A stretch of 64,000 bases of DNA from Leptodactylus fallax (Eukaryota; Chordata; Amphibia; Anura; Leptodactylidae), in NCBI GenBank assembly GCA_947044405.1, contig CAMRHE010001102.1, positions 62,001-126,000 of the forward strand, read 5' to 3'. The translations under genes and the position numbers were made by a program. Each line of letters begins with the position of its first letter. Within the stretch, counting starts at the first letter, position 1. Shown here piece after piece: positions 34,700 through 49,412 of the stretch. The notes under the pieces were generated by a model. It was given only the letters and a program-made list of their open reading frames with translations, searched no databases and was not told where the DNA came from.

Positions 34700-37150
34700 T
34701 TTAAAGTGCTCCTACCATAGGTGCATTAATACAGTATAACCAGGCTGCATGTTTTTGTTTAGTTTTTTTTTTGTTATTTAAAGCTAAAATGTTAGCCTGA
34801 ACAAGGCCTTACATAATAGGAACAAAATTTTGTGTTGAGAGGTGTAGAAAGATAGATTTATGGATGAAGTCATGTTAGTTGCTTGTAAAATCCACCTTTT
34901 TTTTTTTTTAAGCTTCTAATGTACATTTCAGTCCTTGCCATGAGTTTATGTTCTTTGCGCATACATTTCTTAGAGAGTAGGAAATCTGTCAATCATCAAA
35001 GCATTTCCAGAGTTTGTTTCCAAATAGCCTGAGTTGCTCTTTTACAAATGCAGAGATCCATCAGCAGCCCCGGAGAGTGTGGCGGTCATTAAAATAGTTT
35101 TACTTGTGTTACCAGGGTAGTCATACAGGAGTCAGTGAAACACAAGAGCACTCTGTGACATGGACTCATGTTCTACTAAGATATTTTATGGCTCTACCTG
35201 TGCGCTTTATTTTTCCTTTGCTGCATAAAAATGGATTCTGAAATATGAATGGATAAGCGAGACGTGGAATGACTGGCTGAACGTCTGAAGCCGGAAAGCT
35301 AGAAAAAACAAATATGAAGTATAAAATCAGTCATTTCCACTTGAAACAGAAAGTTTGCTGTCACATTGCCAACAAAAATATAGAGGATGTTATTTTTAAG
35401 GAACAGAAATCTACTTTTTTGGGGGCAGAAATACCTTTACTGAGAATAAGGGTGTGATTGTCACCTTAACGTAACACATGAAGGAAGAATATATACACGT
35501 ATCTGTTTAAAGGCTATGGCAAACACACACACAAAGTCACACCATGCAGGAAAAAGGGAGCAATCCAAATATATAATAGGATCAAAGTATGATTTCATGT
35601 ATAAATGTAATATACTTACAGTATAACTTCATGATATGAAATCATGAGGTGAAACTGGATGAATAAATCGGTATCCTCTAGGTGACCCCCTTCCCAATTC
35701 ACCCAAGATTATAGGGTTACCCATAGTCCGCTCTCCAGGCCACTTCATGTCTCAGCGATTCCTTCAGTCGATTAAGGGGCCATTCACATCACGTTTTAAT
35801 CTTCAGTTTAAGACCCCATGAACATGACCGAGTGGGCATCTGATGTGGGGACAAGTTTGCAGCAGCTCCACAGGTCCTGCCCTGCTCAGTGTTATCAGAA
35901 CGGAAGGGATCAAAAGCCCCCCATAGACATAAATGCATCACGAAACACATTCTGAAGAATGAAATCCACTGCGACTCAGCCCCACATTGGATGCACACTT
36001 GGTCATGTGCATGGGGTCATACTGATCAGTTTTGCAGATACAAAAGAGTGATACGAAAAACAGATGAAAGTGGATGGAAAGTTTACAAAGGCTGGAGATC
36101 CCTTTACAAAGAGTCAGTGTTAAAGAGTACCTTTCAGGTCTTCAGACATGGATGGTACTATATAGAAAGCTGAATTCACTTTGCCAGATGCAACCGGGTG
36201 CAGGAGATATCGGTTAGTTTCGGCACATATCTGTAGACCTTTCAGCCTAGCATCATCGCCCGCTCAAACTGGGCACAATAAGGGCAGGCAGGGCCATCGG
36301 TGACACCAGATTTATTGTCATATATGCCAGAAATCTAGCATAAATGGTGTGGGAAATGTAAACCCTGGCAGAGAAGGCACCCACTCTGCCAGATCATGGG
36401 CTTCACATAACTGCACATTTACTAAAACACTGTTTAATATTTGACTTTTTTTCCCCCTCTCACACTTACTAGTATACTGTATAGATAAAGCACTTTTGAT
36501 ACACACACGAATATTTAGCTCAGAGCCTAAATTCGAAGATCAAGACTAGTGCTGCAACTTGCTAACCAGTGAGCATTCATTGTGCCTGGAGACTGTATGT
36601 TCTCCATGTGTTTATGTGGATTCCTGGTTTTGTCACTCATTTCATTTTATAGTATGATGATGCTATAGTCAAGGGAAATTATAGCATTGTATAAGTATAG
36701 GAAACTTCAGGAAATACAGAGAGATGTTCTACATACTTATATGACATTTTATTGGTTGATAATTCTCACTAGACTACTGTAATACCTGCTAGTTTTTTGA
36801 GCAATTACTACATTTCGGGCTGCAGCCATTTTTTTTTTTCTTTTTCATTTTTCACTCCAAGCTTCCCAAAAGCCACTACATACAATATACCCAACATGGT
36901 GTCTACAGAAACTATGCAGATCTATGCATCTAAGGTAACAGACACAAATCTAGTCTGATCCTGCAGATATACTCCCTTCTCCCTAATCTACTTAATGTAA
37001 GGGAGAATTAAGGAACAGAACTTAAAGTATGACTGCATGACTTGACTCAACAGAATGTGTCATCTGCTTCTATGTATATGTACAGATGAACATACCAGAT
37101 GCAGACCCAAAATGGCAGAATTATTCTTCATCAAGACAATTTGCGAAGTA
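34700..37150. other. intergenic stretch with MITE fragments
   Basis: No gene was recognised. 36121-36260 is a partial AGAGGACCTTTCAT-type MITE (AGAGTACCTTTCAGGTCTTC, then GGTTAGTTTCGGCACATATC). 36585-36630 resembles the start of LINE family 2 (GACTGTATGTTCTCCATGTG). Confidence 0.45.
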
Positions 37151-37152
37151 AG

Positions 37153-37580
37153 GTACTCTACCACCTCTCCCAAGCATATTCAACTACCATCATGTTACTA
37201 AGCACATTACAGTAATAACATACCCATACAAAAGTGACAACAGATTTGGAGAAACACAACTTTGAAGTCTTCTGCAAATGAGGCAGTTGGTGCACTGGGG
37301 GCGGGCCTTTAGCTCCTGGAGCACTGCTCTTGCCACTCAGATCTCTACCAGCGCCTGCCTGTGTCACCCCATGCAGTCCATTGTATCATAATTCATCACC
37401 CAATTCCCCAGGAGCTGTAGGCCCGCCCCCAATGCACCAACTGTCTCATTTACATAATACTTCAAAGTGTTTATTCTCCAAATCTACAAAAGAGAAATAT
37501 TAAATGTATGTTGTAATGTGCTCAGTGTGCTCGATTTATAGGTAGCAGCTGAATATGCTTGGGGACCTGGTAGACTCCCT
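37153..37580. mobile_element. foldback MITE, GGGAGTCTACCACCT family, copy
   Basis: The left arm (TACTCTACCACCTCTCCCAA, GCATATTCAACTACC) pairs with the right arm (AGCTGAATATGCTTGGGGAC, CTGGTAGACTCCCT). The right end is followed by TTAA (37581-37584); the left target site is decayed. The centre pairs GGTGCACTGGGGGCGGGCCT with GGCCCGCCCCCAATGCACCA. Confidence 0.85.
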
Positions 37581-37584
37581 TTAA

Positions 37585-38905
37585 ATTTTAGGTGCATTGG
37601 GGCAAAAGAAAAAAAGTTTTTCTTCCACAAACTGCCAGTAATGTGATGGATTGCAATAACCCTTTCACACAATGGACTCCAATGCAGCAGCTTGCTCTAA
37701 ATATACATTCATAGGCTACATGGGGCCGTTGCAATATAATGGGTTAGTTATGTAGAAGTTCCAAACATTTTTTAATAAAAAAAAAAAAAAAAAAAAAATC
37801 AAGCAAGACAGGAAGGGAAAAAAAAAACCTCTTTGGGTGAATTTATTAGCATTGCCTTCTTAATGGACATCAAAAATAACAGATGACCAGCTTCAATCTT
37901 GGTGGTTGTGTCCCACATTTGTGATCACATTCCAACAAAGGAAAAATAAAAAAACAAAGCAAAAACATAAAAATCACAATACAATAGACATGCGCAATGC
38001 ATGATATAACTACAATGTAATAAATACTTTACAAAAATATTGTAGTATTTGTAAACAGCAATAACAGAGGAACCCCACACAATCTTCAAATAATCTCTTC
38101 TTCTATACTCCATTTGGTTGATGCCTACCCAAAAATAAAAAATAAATGTGAGGCCTGAACACCAAAATAATGTAGACAAAAACACTGAATATACTGTCTG
38201 AGAAAGTGCCACTTTTCTTAATATTTTTTAGTCCCTGAAAAAGAAGTCACATGTAAATGAGCTACCCTGAAATGCCACAGTTGTGTAGAAATAACCATGG
38301 TGTCCATTTGGACAAAGGTAGCATGTTATAGGTCACCCACTATAAAAAGGAAGGCTTTTCATTAAAAAAAACAAACCCTCTATTTTTCCTTCACTGTTTT
38401 TAAAGCCCAATCTTGAACGCCAAAAGGAACTAAAATATGGAGTTTTACGCTTATCAGATCCAAAGAAATTGAAGCTCCATTAAAAGACTGCTAGAGGCTG
38501 GAGACAGTTTTTGTTGCTTTTTTGGTGTATACTTTATTGTGGTTTTTTTGAGCCAAAGCCTTGAGTGGATTCAGTGGTAAAAAAGGCATTTCTTTGCATT
38601 TCCCATTCCATTTGAATCCACTCCTGGATTAGCTTTAAACACAAAAAAACAAAACACACCACCAAAAACTCTATTTGTGTCGCCACCCTTAAATCAGTGC
38701 CAAAATGGGAATACCGGCTCCCAAGTCACGACCCCTAGGGTGCGACTTCTGGGAACAGTCAAGCAGCGTGCTTTGTGCAGTTTCCGTATTTTCTACAGTG
38801 CTGAACGGGAGTTGCCTTCAGCGATTTCCATAACTACTGTTCAAGGGATCGCAAGGAGCACGGTATTCCCATCTCAGCCAAGTTTGGCCCAGATGGGAAT
38901 GCCCT
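37585..38905. other. intergenic stretch downstream of ism1
   Basis: It contains a poly-A tract (about 37777-37798) and, at about 38690-38905, a small foldback (AAATGGGAATACCGGCTCCC pairs with GCACGGTATTCCCATCTC). No coding exon was recognised. Confidence 0.45.
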
Positions 38906-38909
38906 TTAA

Positions 38910-39205
38910 GGCCGGGACCCCACGTGGTATAAACGCCGTGGCAAAAAAAACATGAATCCCATCCACACATTGCAGAAAAATACACGCAGTGGAAACGCTG
39001 TGATTTCCAAAACTATTGCGGTTTTGGAATACACATGTCAATTATACCTAGGGAAACCGCCAACGTTTTCCTTATAGGTATAATAGAAGCAGATAGGAAA
39101 CCTCTAGACTCTGAAAAACGCTGCGGGAAAAACCAAGATGCGTTGCCACCACATTTTTTCCCACAGCGCTTTTGCACTGCAGCTTGCTACGTGAGGCCTT
39201 AACCT
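38910..39205. mobile_element. CCCCACGT-type foldback MITE
   Basis: It follows TTAA at 38906-38909 with GGCCGGGACCCCACGTGG and ends with GCTACGTGAGGCCTTAACC. The interior matches 25121-25444 (CCCATCCACACATTGCAG; GTCAATTATACCTAGGGAAA; TTTTTCCCACAGCGCTTTTG). It lies about 1.2 kb beyond the ism1 stop, near or within its possible 3' UTR. Confidence 0.85.
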
Positions 39206-40430
39206 AAAATCTGCATGACCGTGTGAATAGAGCTTTAGGTTAACTGTGTGAATCAAATCAAGTCAGCCAATTATACACAACACAGGAGATTAAAAAAAAA
39301 GCTCAATGGGCCAGAATATTTTCTCAATTTACACCAAAAACTTCTGTATACTCCTTGGATTACAATTATTTTAGAAACCTTTTGTGGTTAGTTGAAAGGA
39401 GGTTTAGCTTTGTAGGAAAGGGGCATGTCTTAAGATACACCAACACATGCCAAAGAAATGGCAATCTTGGTGCAAAGTAAGCCAAACAATTGGTGCTGTA
39501 AAGTTATCTAAAGAGGCGCCAAATTTATAATCCATTGTTATAGACCTGGCACATCTTTAGGCTGCCACACTGGAGAGGTGGATTATTCAACTCATCTACG
39601 TCAGTTTTCTGGGGTATATGGGTATTCGTATGGCGCATCTTTAGCACATGGCCATTTCTTGCGCCAAATCCTCCATTCTGTGCGTCAGAAAATCGGCACG
39701 ATATAGGAAACAGACACCAGTTCCTGACTTGCATAGGTTTCCATTCTGTTTCACGGTCGTGCACTTGATTTATTACGAGGGAAAACCCCCATTGATAATT
39801 CTGGCGTGCCTCACGCCAGTTGGAAACTTATTAAGACTGGTGTAGGATCCCCTCCATTATGTTTATTTGGCAAGAGGGTGAGTGGTGGTTGCCAGATCCC
39901 CAATACTGCTTACATGGACAAAAAAGCAGCATTATATTGCTGTAAGTACAGAAGGGCGGTGGGAGTGCTTATATAAGCCTGTTTATACAGAAAAGTTCAT
40001 GGGCCAAAGGGGCTTTTTGGGCCATTTATTTAAACTTTTCATGTAGCCCTTAAACAATAAATCTCATGCAGCAACTGGAGGACTATCTGGCCATTACAGC
40101 AGCATCACAAGCCGTCTATGCAGCAGCAAGCAATGGCAGGTCATCAGGTTACCTCAACCAAAAGCTGCTAATATCTTCTACACAGAGCTCCAGCTTTAAC
40201 CTGGTAGGTACAAGGATCATTTCATTATGTAAATAATTCACAGGATCCAGATAAAAAATTGCTATCTGCCAAATATTTATAGTGATGCCTAGGGTAATCT
40301 AGATACAGACATGTGTCCGCATTGGTTACAAACAAGGTAGGTATTTGCACTAGTCGTGTACACTCCACAAGACTAGCACTAAAATGGTGACTCCGTCCTG
40401 CTATAAATATCTTTCCATCACTGCAAATGT
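39206..40430 (-). other. ism1: ism1 3' flank and probable 3' UTR
   Basis: No further coding exon lies beyond the ism1 stop. Two minus-strand AATAAA hexamers are visible, at 40025-40030 and 39769-39774, about 400 and 660 nt after the stop. Either could define the 3' end; I cannot choose between them from sequence. The interval is mostly free of recognisable transposons, in keeping with transcribed UTR. Confidence 0.4.
40025..40030 (-). promoter_or_regulatory. ism1: candidate poly(A) signal of ism1
   Basis: TTTATT on the + strand is AATAAA on the gene's strand, about 400 nt after the TAG at 40431-40433. It is the first perfect hexamer after the stop. Confidence 0.35.
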
Positions 40431-41000
<570 letters not shown>

Positions 41001-41148
41001 TTAGCCAATACTCATGAGCCCACCATGATTTCTGGGAGTTCTACAAACACTACAAATATATCTGTACCTATAAAGTAGGATTCTGGTGCTGGAACAACCT
41101 GAGCCCCATCACCCTAATCGAATAGTGGCTACAAATCATATAGAGCAC

Positions 41149-41150
<2 letters not shown>

Positions 41151-41215
<65 letters not shown>
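41151..41215. repeat. compound (AT)n(AC)n microsatellite in ism1 intron 5
   Basis: About 40 bp of alternating TA is followed by about 24 bp of alternating AC, all alternating purine-pyrimidine. It lies about 200 bp beyond the acceptor of exon 6 inside the intron. Confidence 0.9.
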
Positions 41216-41790
41216 GGCCCACTGAATTTAATGGGTACTATGTAATACTAGGTTTCTCCTGTGGTGGAACTGCAAGGTAAAGGAATAGTGGTGTTTAACT
41301 GCTTAACTCCCTATATAGTACGTCATGGAGGGAGCTGTTAATGGCAAAATGTAATACTGTTACATCTTGAAGCAACTCTGGCTCAGGAGCTGAGACGGCG
41401 CCATCAGGAGGGAATGTCGGCTATAACTGGCATCTTATTCTAATGGCCACAATTGGTAAATATTATACTATATAGCAGCAATCGCATCTCCTAGTGTTCG
41501 AGTCCCATACTGGGACCAAATGCGAATTTAAATAAATAAGATTATATATTTATATACACACGCACACACACACACTATAAAATTCAGTAAAGTATTTCAA
41601 AACTATTTTTTGTAACAGAAAAAAAAGCCAAGTTTGGCATTTATGCACATGTAACAATCCATACTATAAAAATAGGTTTATCCTGCCATAGTGAATTATA
41701 TAAAAAAACAAAACTGCTGTTTTGTTAGTCACATTGCAAAAAAGAAAAAAAAAATTCCTCAAAAAGTCACATATAACCCAAAATGGTGCC

Positions 41791-41815
41791 ATAAAAAAAA
41801 AAAAAAAAAAAAAAA

Positions 41816-41852
<37 letters not shown>
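41791..41852. repeat. poly-A plus (CA)n in ism1 intron 5
   Basis: A run of about 22 A is followed by about 34 bp of CA repeat. The proteins read through it are pure low complexity. Confidence 0.85.
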
Positions 41853-41853
<1 letters not shown>

Positions 41854-42210
41854 CACAAGCCCTAACATCTTTCATGATGGAAAAATGAATGGGCTCTCAG
41901 AATATGGGGACACTAAAATAAGTGATTTTATTGTGTAGAAGTAATACATAAAAATCCTATATAAAATTTGTAATTTATGCACCACGCTAAATTTTGAATG
42001 TTAAAAAACAATGGTAAAACTGACTCTGAGATGGAAAGTCAAGTAAGCTAAATGACTTTCCATCCAAAGCGGTTCAAAAGAAAAGTACCACTCGCTGTGC
42101 AAAAAAAAACTCATACGGTTACGTTGACAAATATAAAATCCATTATGGTTTTTAAAATGTGACAATGGAAAAAATACAAAAATAAAACAAAAAAAGGACT
42201 GCATCTTTAA

Positions 42211-42626
42211 GGTGTGTCACCAGGGTGAAGCATATTAAACCAGCAACACCGTTGCATATCAATTTATTTCACAATATGCAAATGAGTAGTCTGGAGCACT
42301 GTGTGCGGTTCCGTTGCTCTATACTTCTCTAATACAGCAGTGAGAATACAGCGCCAGACGAGATTTCAGCATAGTTCCCAGGCAATGCTTAAATCTGTCA
42401 TAGAAGGAAGGCAGGCATATAAGAGCAACGTGGAGCTTAGCAGTTTGAGCAATTTGAAGCACTGAGAGTGACTCCATTGCTCCACTTGTATAGTGTAAAA
42501 TAATGAATCTCTCAGCAACAGAGGCACACATTTTTATGGGGAAAAGAACGTGTTACATTCAGGTGAGCCTGACCCATCTAACTGTATTTCAGGTTTAATA
42601 TGCTTCACCCTATTGATAGACTCCCT
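42211..42626. mobile_element. TTAA foldback MITE in ism1 intron 5
   Basis: TTAA at 42207-42210 and 42627-42630. The arms pair GGGTGAAGCATATTAAACCA with GGTTTAATATGCTTCACCC, outside which the termini (GGTGTGTCACCA; TTGATAGACTCCCT) have diverged. A further pair is AGTCTGGAGCACTG with CAATTTGAAGCACTG-type sequence. It lies only about 75 bp from exon 5. Confidence 0.8.
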
Positions 42627-42704
42627 TTAAGTATCAAACTAGGCCACATCCTTAAGAGTCTCTACGAGAGCAAGTAACTCCTCAAACACTGTGCTAGCAC
42701 TTAC

Positions 42705-42794
42705 CAACTCCAAACAACTTTGTAGCATTAAATTCTTCATTCCCGGCGAGGAGACTGACTTCGGTGGCTGCTGTTCTAAATGTGTCTTCAATTC
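42705..42794 (-). CDS. ism1: isthmin-1 exon 5 (linker)
   Basis: The 90-bp exon lies between the acceptor CTCCAG (ending 42795) and the donor GTAAGT (42704-42699). It encodes the linker between the TSR and AMOP domains: [17 protein letters not shown], then [12 protein letters not shown], after completing a split Gly codon and before donating G to the next Asp. N-A-T is a possible N-glycosylation sequon. The segment is nearly identical to human ISM1, where the corresponding text has SEEF and FEV. It is too short to stand out as an open frame and was found from splice phase and homology. Confidence 0.95.
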
Positions 42795-43719
42795 CTGGAG
42801 AAAAGTAGTATTTGCAGGTGGTTTAAGCAGATCAAAGCAGGTGGCACAGCATGGCTTTCATTGAGTAAGGGGCACAAGGTTATTCAGAACAGATACTCAA
42901 TAGTTCCAACGTTTTTAAAACTCCCCCATTGTACAAGATATTATTCATTGATAAAGCCATCCCCTGGCACCTCCATCACAGGTACGTCCATACGGTTTGC
43001 GCCATAAACAAGTTAAGCAATGAACCTTGTAATTATAGTAAGAGGAAATAAAAAGCCAAATGCCAACAAATCGCAAAGTAATTCTGTAGCTGGAGCTAGC
43101 CAGATATATGGGCTATGCACTGGGCAGTGGCGACCACTGCATTATGTTACTGCGCACCAAGATCAGAGGAATCAAAAAGAATCTCATCCAACTGCAACAG
43201 CTGCACCTTCCACTGAAAAATAAGAGGGAAGGATAAAATCCAACTGTAGGGACAACAAAAGAAGAAGTCTCAAAGTTAGTATACATTTCAGGCACATTTA
43301 TCCCATTAATATGGTATAAATCAGAAATCTGATGGGACGTGGTCCTGCCCATGTTACCTACACCCTTTCAGAAAAGTAGTGAGGATGGCGTAAGAGGGGA
43401 AGAAAAATTAAAGTTAAAATTAAAAATTGATTTTTTTTGTTTAAAACCCTGACTTTAGCAATTTTTTATTTTTTTTTGCACATTTTTCATGCTTTGTACA
43501 CCAGAAAACCAGCAAAAAAAAAGGAATTATAGATTTCCCCCATTGATTTTTGTTCTGTATTTGAGGAAATTTTTTAAATTAAATTTATATATTTTTTTAA
43601 TCTAAAGACAGGAATGGATTCAGCAGGAAGGAGGGCTATAAATCCTACCTATACATTACCCATTCTTTATTAACCCATGCCTGGATTTTTCCTCAGAAAA
43701 CTCCAGTAAAACCTGTATT

Positions 43720-43988
43720 AGCGGATCCCATCCACACCTTGAGGAAAAATACGCGCAGCGGACACGCTGTGATTTCCAAAACTGTCACGATTTCGGAAAT
43801 TGCAGCATGTCAATTTTACCTACAGAAACGCTAGTGGTTTCCCTATAGGTATAATAAAAACAGAATGTCCACAGAGGAAAACTCTACAGACTTTGTGAAA
43901 AGCGCTGCGGGAAAAACCATGATGTGTTGCTGCCGTGGTTTTTCCTGCAGTGCTTTTTTGCTGCGGCTCACTACATGGGGCCTTAGCC
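43720..43988. repeat. CCCCACGT-type MITE, left end missing
   Basis: TCCCATCCACACCTTGAGGA, CGCGCAGCGGACACGCTGTG and CAGCATGTCAATTTTACCTA match the family core; the right end CACTACATGGGGCCTTAGCC is intact. Its terminal CCTTAA provides the TTAA used by the next MITE at 43993. Confidence 0.8.
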
Positions 43989-43992
43989 TTAA

Positions 43993-44465
43993 AGGGGTAT
44001 TCCCATGTACATAACCATTTTTAAATTTGTAGATAATTAAAAGTTAAACATTTTTACAAATATAAATAATTAAACACTTTGCAGAGTTTTAAAGATTTTC
44101 GCTAAATATCTTGTAGTCACCATCTTGTTGTCGTGATCGGTTGCCAATGGATACGACCATGAATGCAGGACCTTTCTATGGTCAGAAAATCAGCAATGAT
44201 TTCCTTATTGTGGTGGGGATATCTTCGGATACATGTAGTGTGTCTGCCTGATAACCCAGCTACAATAATAAAATCATGGCTGAGTTTTTCTGCATTAGTG
44301 GTCGTATCCATTGGCAACTGATCAAGACAACAGACTGTCACCACTAAGATAGATAGTTAAAAATTCTGCGGATTTTTTAAGATTTTCTCTACTTATATTT
44401 ACAAAAATGTTTAATTTTTAATTATCTACAAATATAGATATGATGATGCTCATGGGAATACCCCT
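43993..44465. mobile_element. foldback MITE, AGGGGTATTCCCATG family, copy 2
   Basis: Follows TTAA at 43989-43992. Its right end CATGGGAATACCCCT is followed by TTAG, a probable decayed TTAA. It matches 2951-3447 along its length, including TTGCCAATGGATACGACCA and AGAGTTTTAAAGATTTTCGC. A poly-A run of about 28 bp follows directly (44471-44497). It lies in ism1 intron 4. Confidence 0.9.
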
Positions 44466-44825
44466 TTAGAGAAAAAAAAAAAAAAAAAAAAAAAAAACAC
44501 ATGGGAAAGACTGATTATGCCTTGCACACCAGTTTTCTGGCATTCAAAAAAGTGACTTCAATATTCTGTGTTTGAGGGGAAGGTCATTAGCACGGCCCCA
44601 GATTTATAGTTTATGCCAGTTTATTGGTGTAAATGGTGTCTAAAAACTACTCCAACTATGAGTTAGCTTAGATTTAAGTACAGGCGCATAGCATGGCCAG
44701 CGGATACGCCGCATTCATGAAGCACATTCTACTCCGTCACCAGAATAATGAAGACCATCTTGATAAATCACCTCAATGTGAGACTCTAGACTTGTAGAAG
44801 TAAGTTTTGACCCACAAGAAAAAGG

Positions 44826-44830
<5 letters not shown>

Positions 44831-44858
<28 letters not shown>
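44831..44858. repeat. poly-A tract in ism1 intron 4
   Basis: About 28 consecutive A residues. I see no element immediately upstream that it would terminate. Confidence 0.8.
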
Positions 44859-46387
44859 TTCACACCAACAGAAACAATAACAATACAAAAACACCGACTT
44901 GTAATATACAACACATGTCAAAAAGTTTGGGTCTACCACCACAGCTCACACACACGTGGATTTTCAGTCCAGTACTCTAGGATCACTGGGCATCCATTTT
45001 AAAGATCACCAACTTTTTTTTTTTTGGTCCATATCTATATTCATCACCACCCAGCTTTCCAAGACTTCTGAATACAGAAAATAAATTTATAGCTGCATAG
45101 CTACGCAAAATTTCCATTTCAGGCTCAAAAAAACCTGAGGTAACCTGTGCATCCATGGTGGCCATATCTGCAGTCCCCAAAATGTCCTCAAGACATAACC
45201 AAGAAACCATTGAATATTTCAAGCTTGAAGAAGTACTGAGTTTTATGAAAGCTATATAGTTTCATTACAAATATAAAACCCTTAACTCATTTTAGCCACC
45301 TCAAGGGGTTGACGCCTAGCCATCCACTATTCTGTAAGGAAGGACGAGGGCGGCAGATCAGCGACCAGTGTAGTGAACCGAATCCTGAGGTTTCCTGTCA
45401 TGTTCATGTTATTTTTGTGATGAAGCCAGTCACAAAGAGGCACCAACACAATTTTGCCCTTGTAATTGGTGTTATAAAGTGCAGCACTGCTTAACTGTAC
45501 CCAGACATGTTCAGTCATTGGCCAAAGACAGCAATGTGTGTATTAGTATTAAAATCAATCTTAACCCCGCATCCTGTGAACCATAAAATCCTACTTACTG
45601 TAAATGCATTGTGCTGGAAATGGCAGCTTTGTAAAGAGCTCAGAGGCTCACAGACCACACACAACTTTAACTACAAACACCTCATTGGTTATGAAACGCG
45701 ACACTTTTCTTACCAACTTTAGGAAACGCCCTGAACTGCCAAAAAATGACTTATTTCAAAGGAATTAAGTGGTACTGGACCTTAAGTGAAGGAATAAAAT
45801 AAAAGTTTTATACAAAATCCTCCATTACGCCTGCAGTGCTGCCGTGTAAAATCTGATCACCACAAACCACCTGTGCTCTAAATAAAAGGAGCACAAAAAT
45901 GGTGGAAAAAAAACAAAAACCTGAGAACCCTAAAAAAATGTGTCAGGAACTTGTAATCTTTGGGAAAGATTTACCTGCTATTCTCTGCTTTGGTTTATTC
46001 TCACTTTTGGGAGAGCAGAAGGTGTATATAGTCACTTATTACGTACCTCATATCAAATACCTGGCTTGATATACTACTGTACATGACTGACATAGTTACA
46101 GCCTTCTGTGAAGCAAAATATAAGGCGACATGCAAACGACTGTCATCGGGACATAACTGAATGGCGTGGACAGCACCTCCGTGTGCCACTCATGCCTTCA
46201 CTTCCCCATTCATTGACATCAGATCAGGGCTGCAAAATGGACAGGAACAGGACTTATCCAGAGTTTTGCTCACAGTCCCATACAAGGGACAATGAAAATA
46301 AACTCTTGTGTATGAGGCCATAGCAATGATTGGGTCAGTGTGCCAGCTGGGAAAAACACAGCTAGCACACTGACCATGAGGCCTTAA

Positions 46388-46724
46388 TCCGAGGGCCCCA
46401 CGTGGTGTAAACTCCACAGTTTGCCCACGGCGGAAAACACGGCGTTTTACAGTCACTGTATAGTGGATGGGATTCTAGCGAATCCCATCCGTACAGTACA
46501 GAAAAATACATACTGTGGACACGATGCTATTTCCAAAACCGTCGCTGTTTTGGAAATCACAACATTTCAATTATATCTACAGAAATGCCGGAGTTTTCCC
46601 CTTAGGAAACCTCTGCGGACTTTCTGTGAAAAGCGCTGCAGGAAAAAAACAAATACGTTGCCAGGGCAGTTTTTCCTTTTCCCACAGCCTTTTTTGCTAC
46701 GGCCTGCTATATAGGGCCTTAGCC
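46388..46724. mobile_element. CCCCACGT-type foldback MITE in ism1 intron 4
   Basis: TTAA at 46384-46387 precedes TCCGAGGGCCCCACGTGG; the right end is ATATAGGGCCTTAGCC. The interior matches 25121-25444 (GTGGATGGGATTCTAGCGAA; CAATTATATCTACAGAAATG; GGACTTTCTGTGAAAAGCGC). Short open frames inside are repeat-derived. Confidence 0.85.
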
Positions 46725-46816
46725 TGAAACTGTAGAATATATTAGGCAAAAGACTTACCAATTAGCCACATACAGTATAAGCTACAGGTTTATGAACTGT
46801 AGTATACTATAATATA

Positions 46817-47753
<937 letters not shown>

Positions 47754-48375
47754 TATAGAAGTGTCAGAAATAAAAGTTGGACTGTATACAGTATTGTGGA
47801 GGCGTTTTCCCCTCTAGAATATATCTATATCTGGAACCTCTGCAACATTCACATTTTAAAAGATGAAGCAATGACATTTTGTGGTGGTAAAAAAAAAAAA
47901 ATTGTACACTACATCAAGTATTACAAAGAATGTGTCGCCTACCAAAAATTGGCTATTTTTAAGCCAAGTTTTAATGTTAGACATGTTTAAGAATTTCTTC
48001 TTTTATTTTTAATTTACCATGCCCCCATACATTTTCTAAAAGTGGCCACTAAGCCTAGTAATACACTAACATTTACCAATACTTTAGGGGTTTTCTTTGT
48101 GTTTTAAATTAGGTCACTTCTGTAGACAATTACAATAGAAGATAATTTGGGAGTTAACACCACTACGCCATCATTACATCCACTAAGGACAATGGATGTC
48201 ACAGCTTATCTACTTCCCTGCACAGCATGTCTATAATACTCACTCAGAGACCTATCAGCTCCAGGCCATTGCTTTCTATGGCCATGACTGTATTGTAAAG
48301 AAGATCACAAAATGCTGTTAACTGAGCAGCTGCCATAATTGTGTACAGAAAATATAAATTAAAAAAAAAAATCTA

Positions 48376-48597
<222 letters not shown>

Positions 48598-48861
48598 TTA
48601 TTAGCACTCAAAATGAATGAAAAAAAAATAAATAAATAATATGTATGAATGACAGTCCTCATCATGGTTTCATTACATTCAAATGAAATTACTGACCAAC
48701 TAGTAGACTGTTCCATAAACCCAACTGTGATAATGGGAAGTCTGACAGACTAATGTTGCAATCGAGTGGAGTGATGTCACTCTAATGTTCTGGCCAATCA
48801 CTGCATGCCATGTTGACATGACTACCACATCATCCAGTGACTGATTGCCATGTCATGTCAA

Positions 48862-49190
48862 AGAGGATCTTCCATGTCCCCTGACAATGGTGATATTATA
48901 GACCACTAGAAAGCTGAATTCAGCGCACTGTCAGTTTTGCCGGTATGCGCCCCGATACCAGAGATCTCCGTGCTGAAACTGACAGTACTCTTCCATAGCC
49001 TTGTACTGTTGGGGGACATTCTTCATAACCCAGCAATGATGCTGAGCTGTAAGCTGTGCCGAAACAAATGGCATTGATATCTCTGGCACCGTGGCACATT
49101 CCCACAAAGCTGAGTGCACTGAATTCTATGTACTGTCAGCTTTCTAGTGGTATATAATACTGCTGATGTCAGACAACATTAAAGATGTGA
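48862..49190. mobile_element. foldback element in ism1 intron 3
   Basis: TATTATAGACCACTAGAAAG and CTGAATTCAGCGCACTG pair with GAGTGCACTGAATTC and CAGCTTTCTAGTGGTATATA. The termini (AAAGAGGATCTTCCATGTCC; CAACATTAAAGATGTG) are decayed. The centre is shared in style with the element at 2043-2290. Confidence 0.65.
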
Positions 49191-49369
49191 TTACTAAAAG
49201 TTTTGTTGCTTCTTTTCATCAAACCTCCAACTGACCATGGCTGTTGGCCATTTCTGAAGGAGTCAGAAGCAATAAAGCTCCTCTAATTCATTGAAAGGTT
49301 AGTGATGAAATTCCTATAACTAAATATGTAACAAGCTATACAATATTAAAAATTGTATAAAAAAAACAA

Positions 49370-49372
<3 letters not shown>

Positions 49373-49408
<36 letters not shown>
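49373..49408. repeat. (AC)n microsatellite in ism1 intron 3
   Basis: About 36 bp of AC dinucleotides. Proteins read through it are low complexity. Confidence 0.9.

Positions 49409-49412
<4 letters not shown>

Noticed and set aside
41791..41852. Regular repeat that might be taken for an array of short repeats
   Set aside because: It is a plain poly-A plus CA microsatellite; there are no spacers, so it is not a CRISPR-like array. The same holds for 49373, 51314 and 63647.
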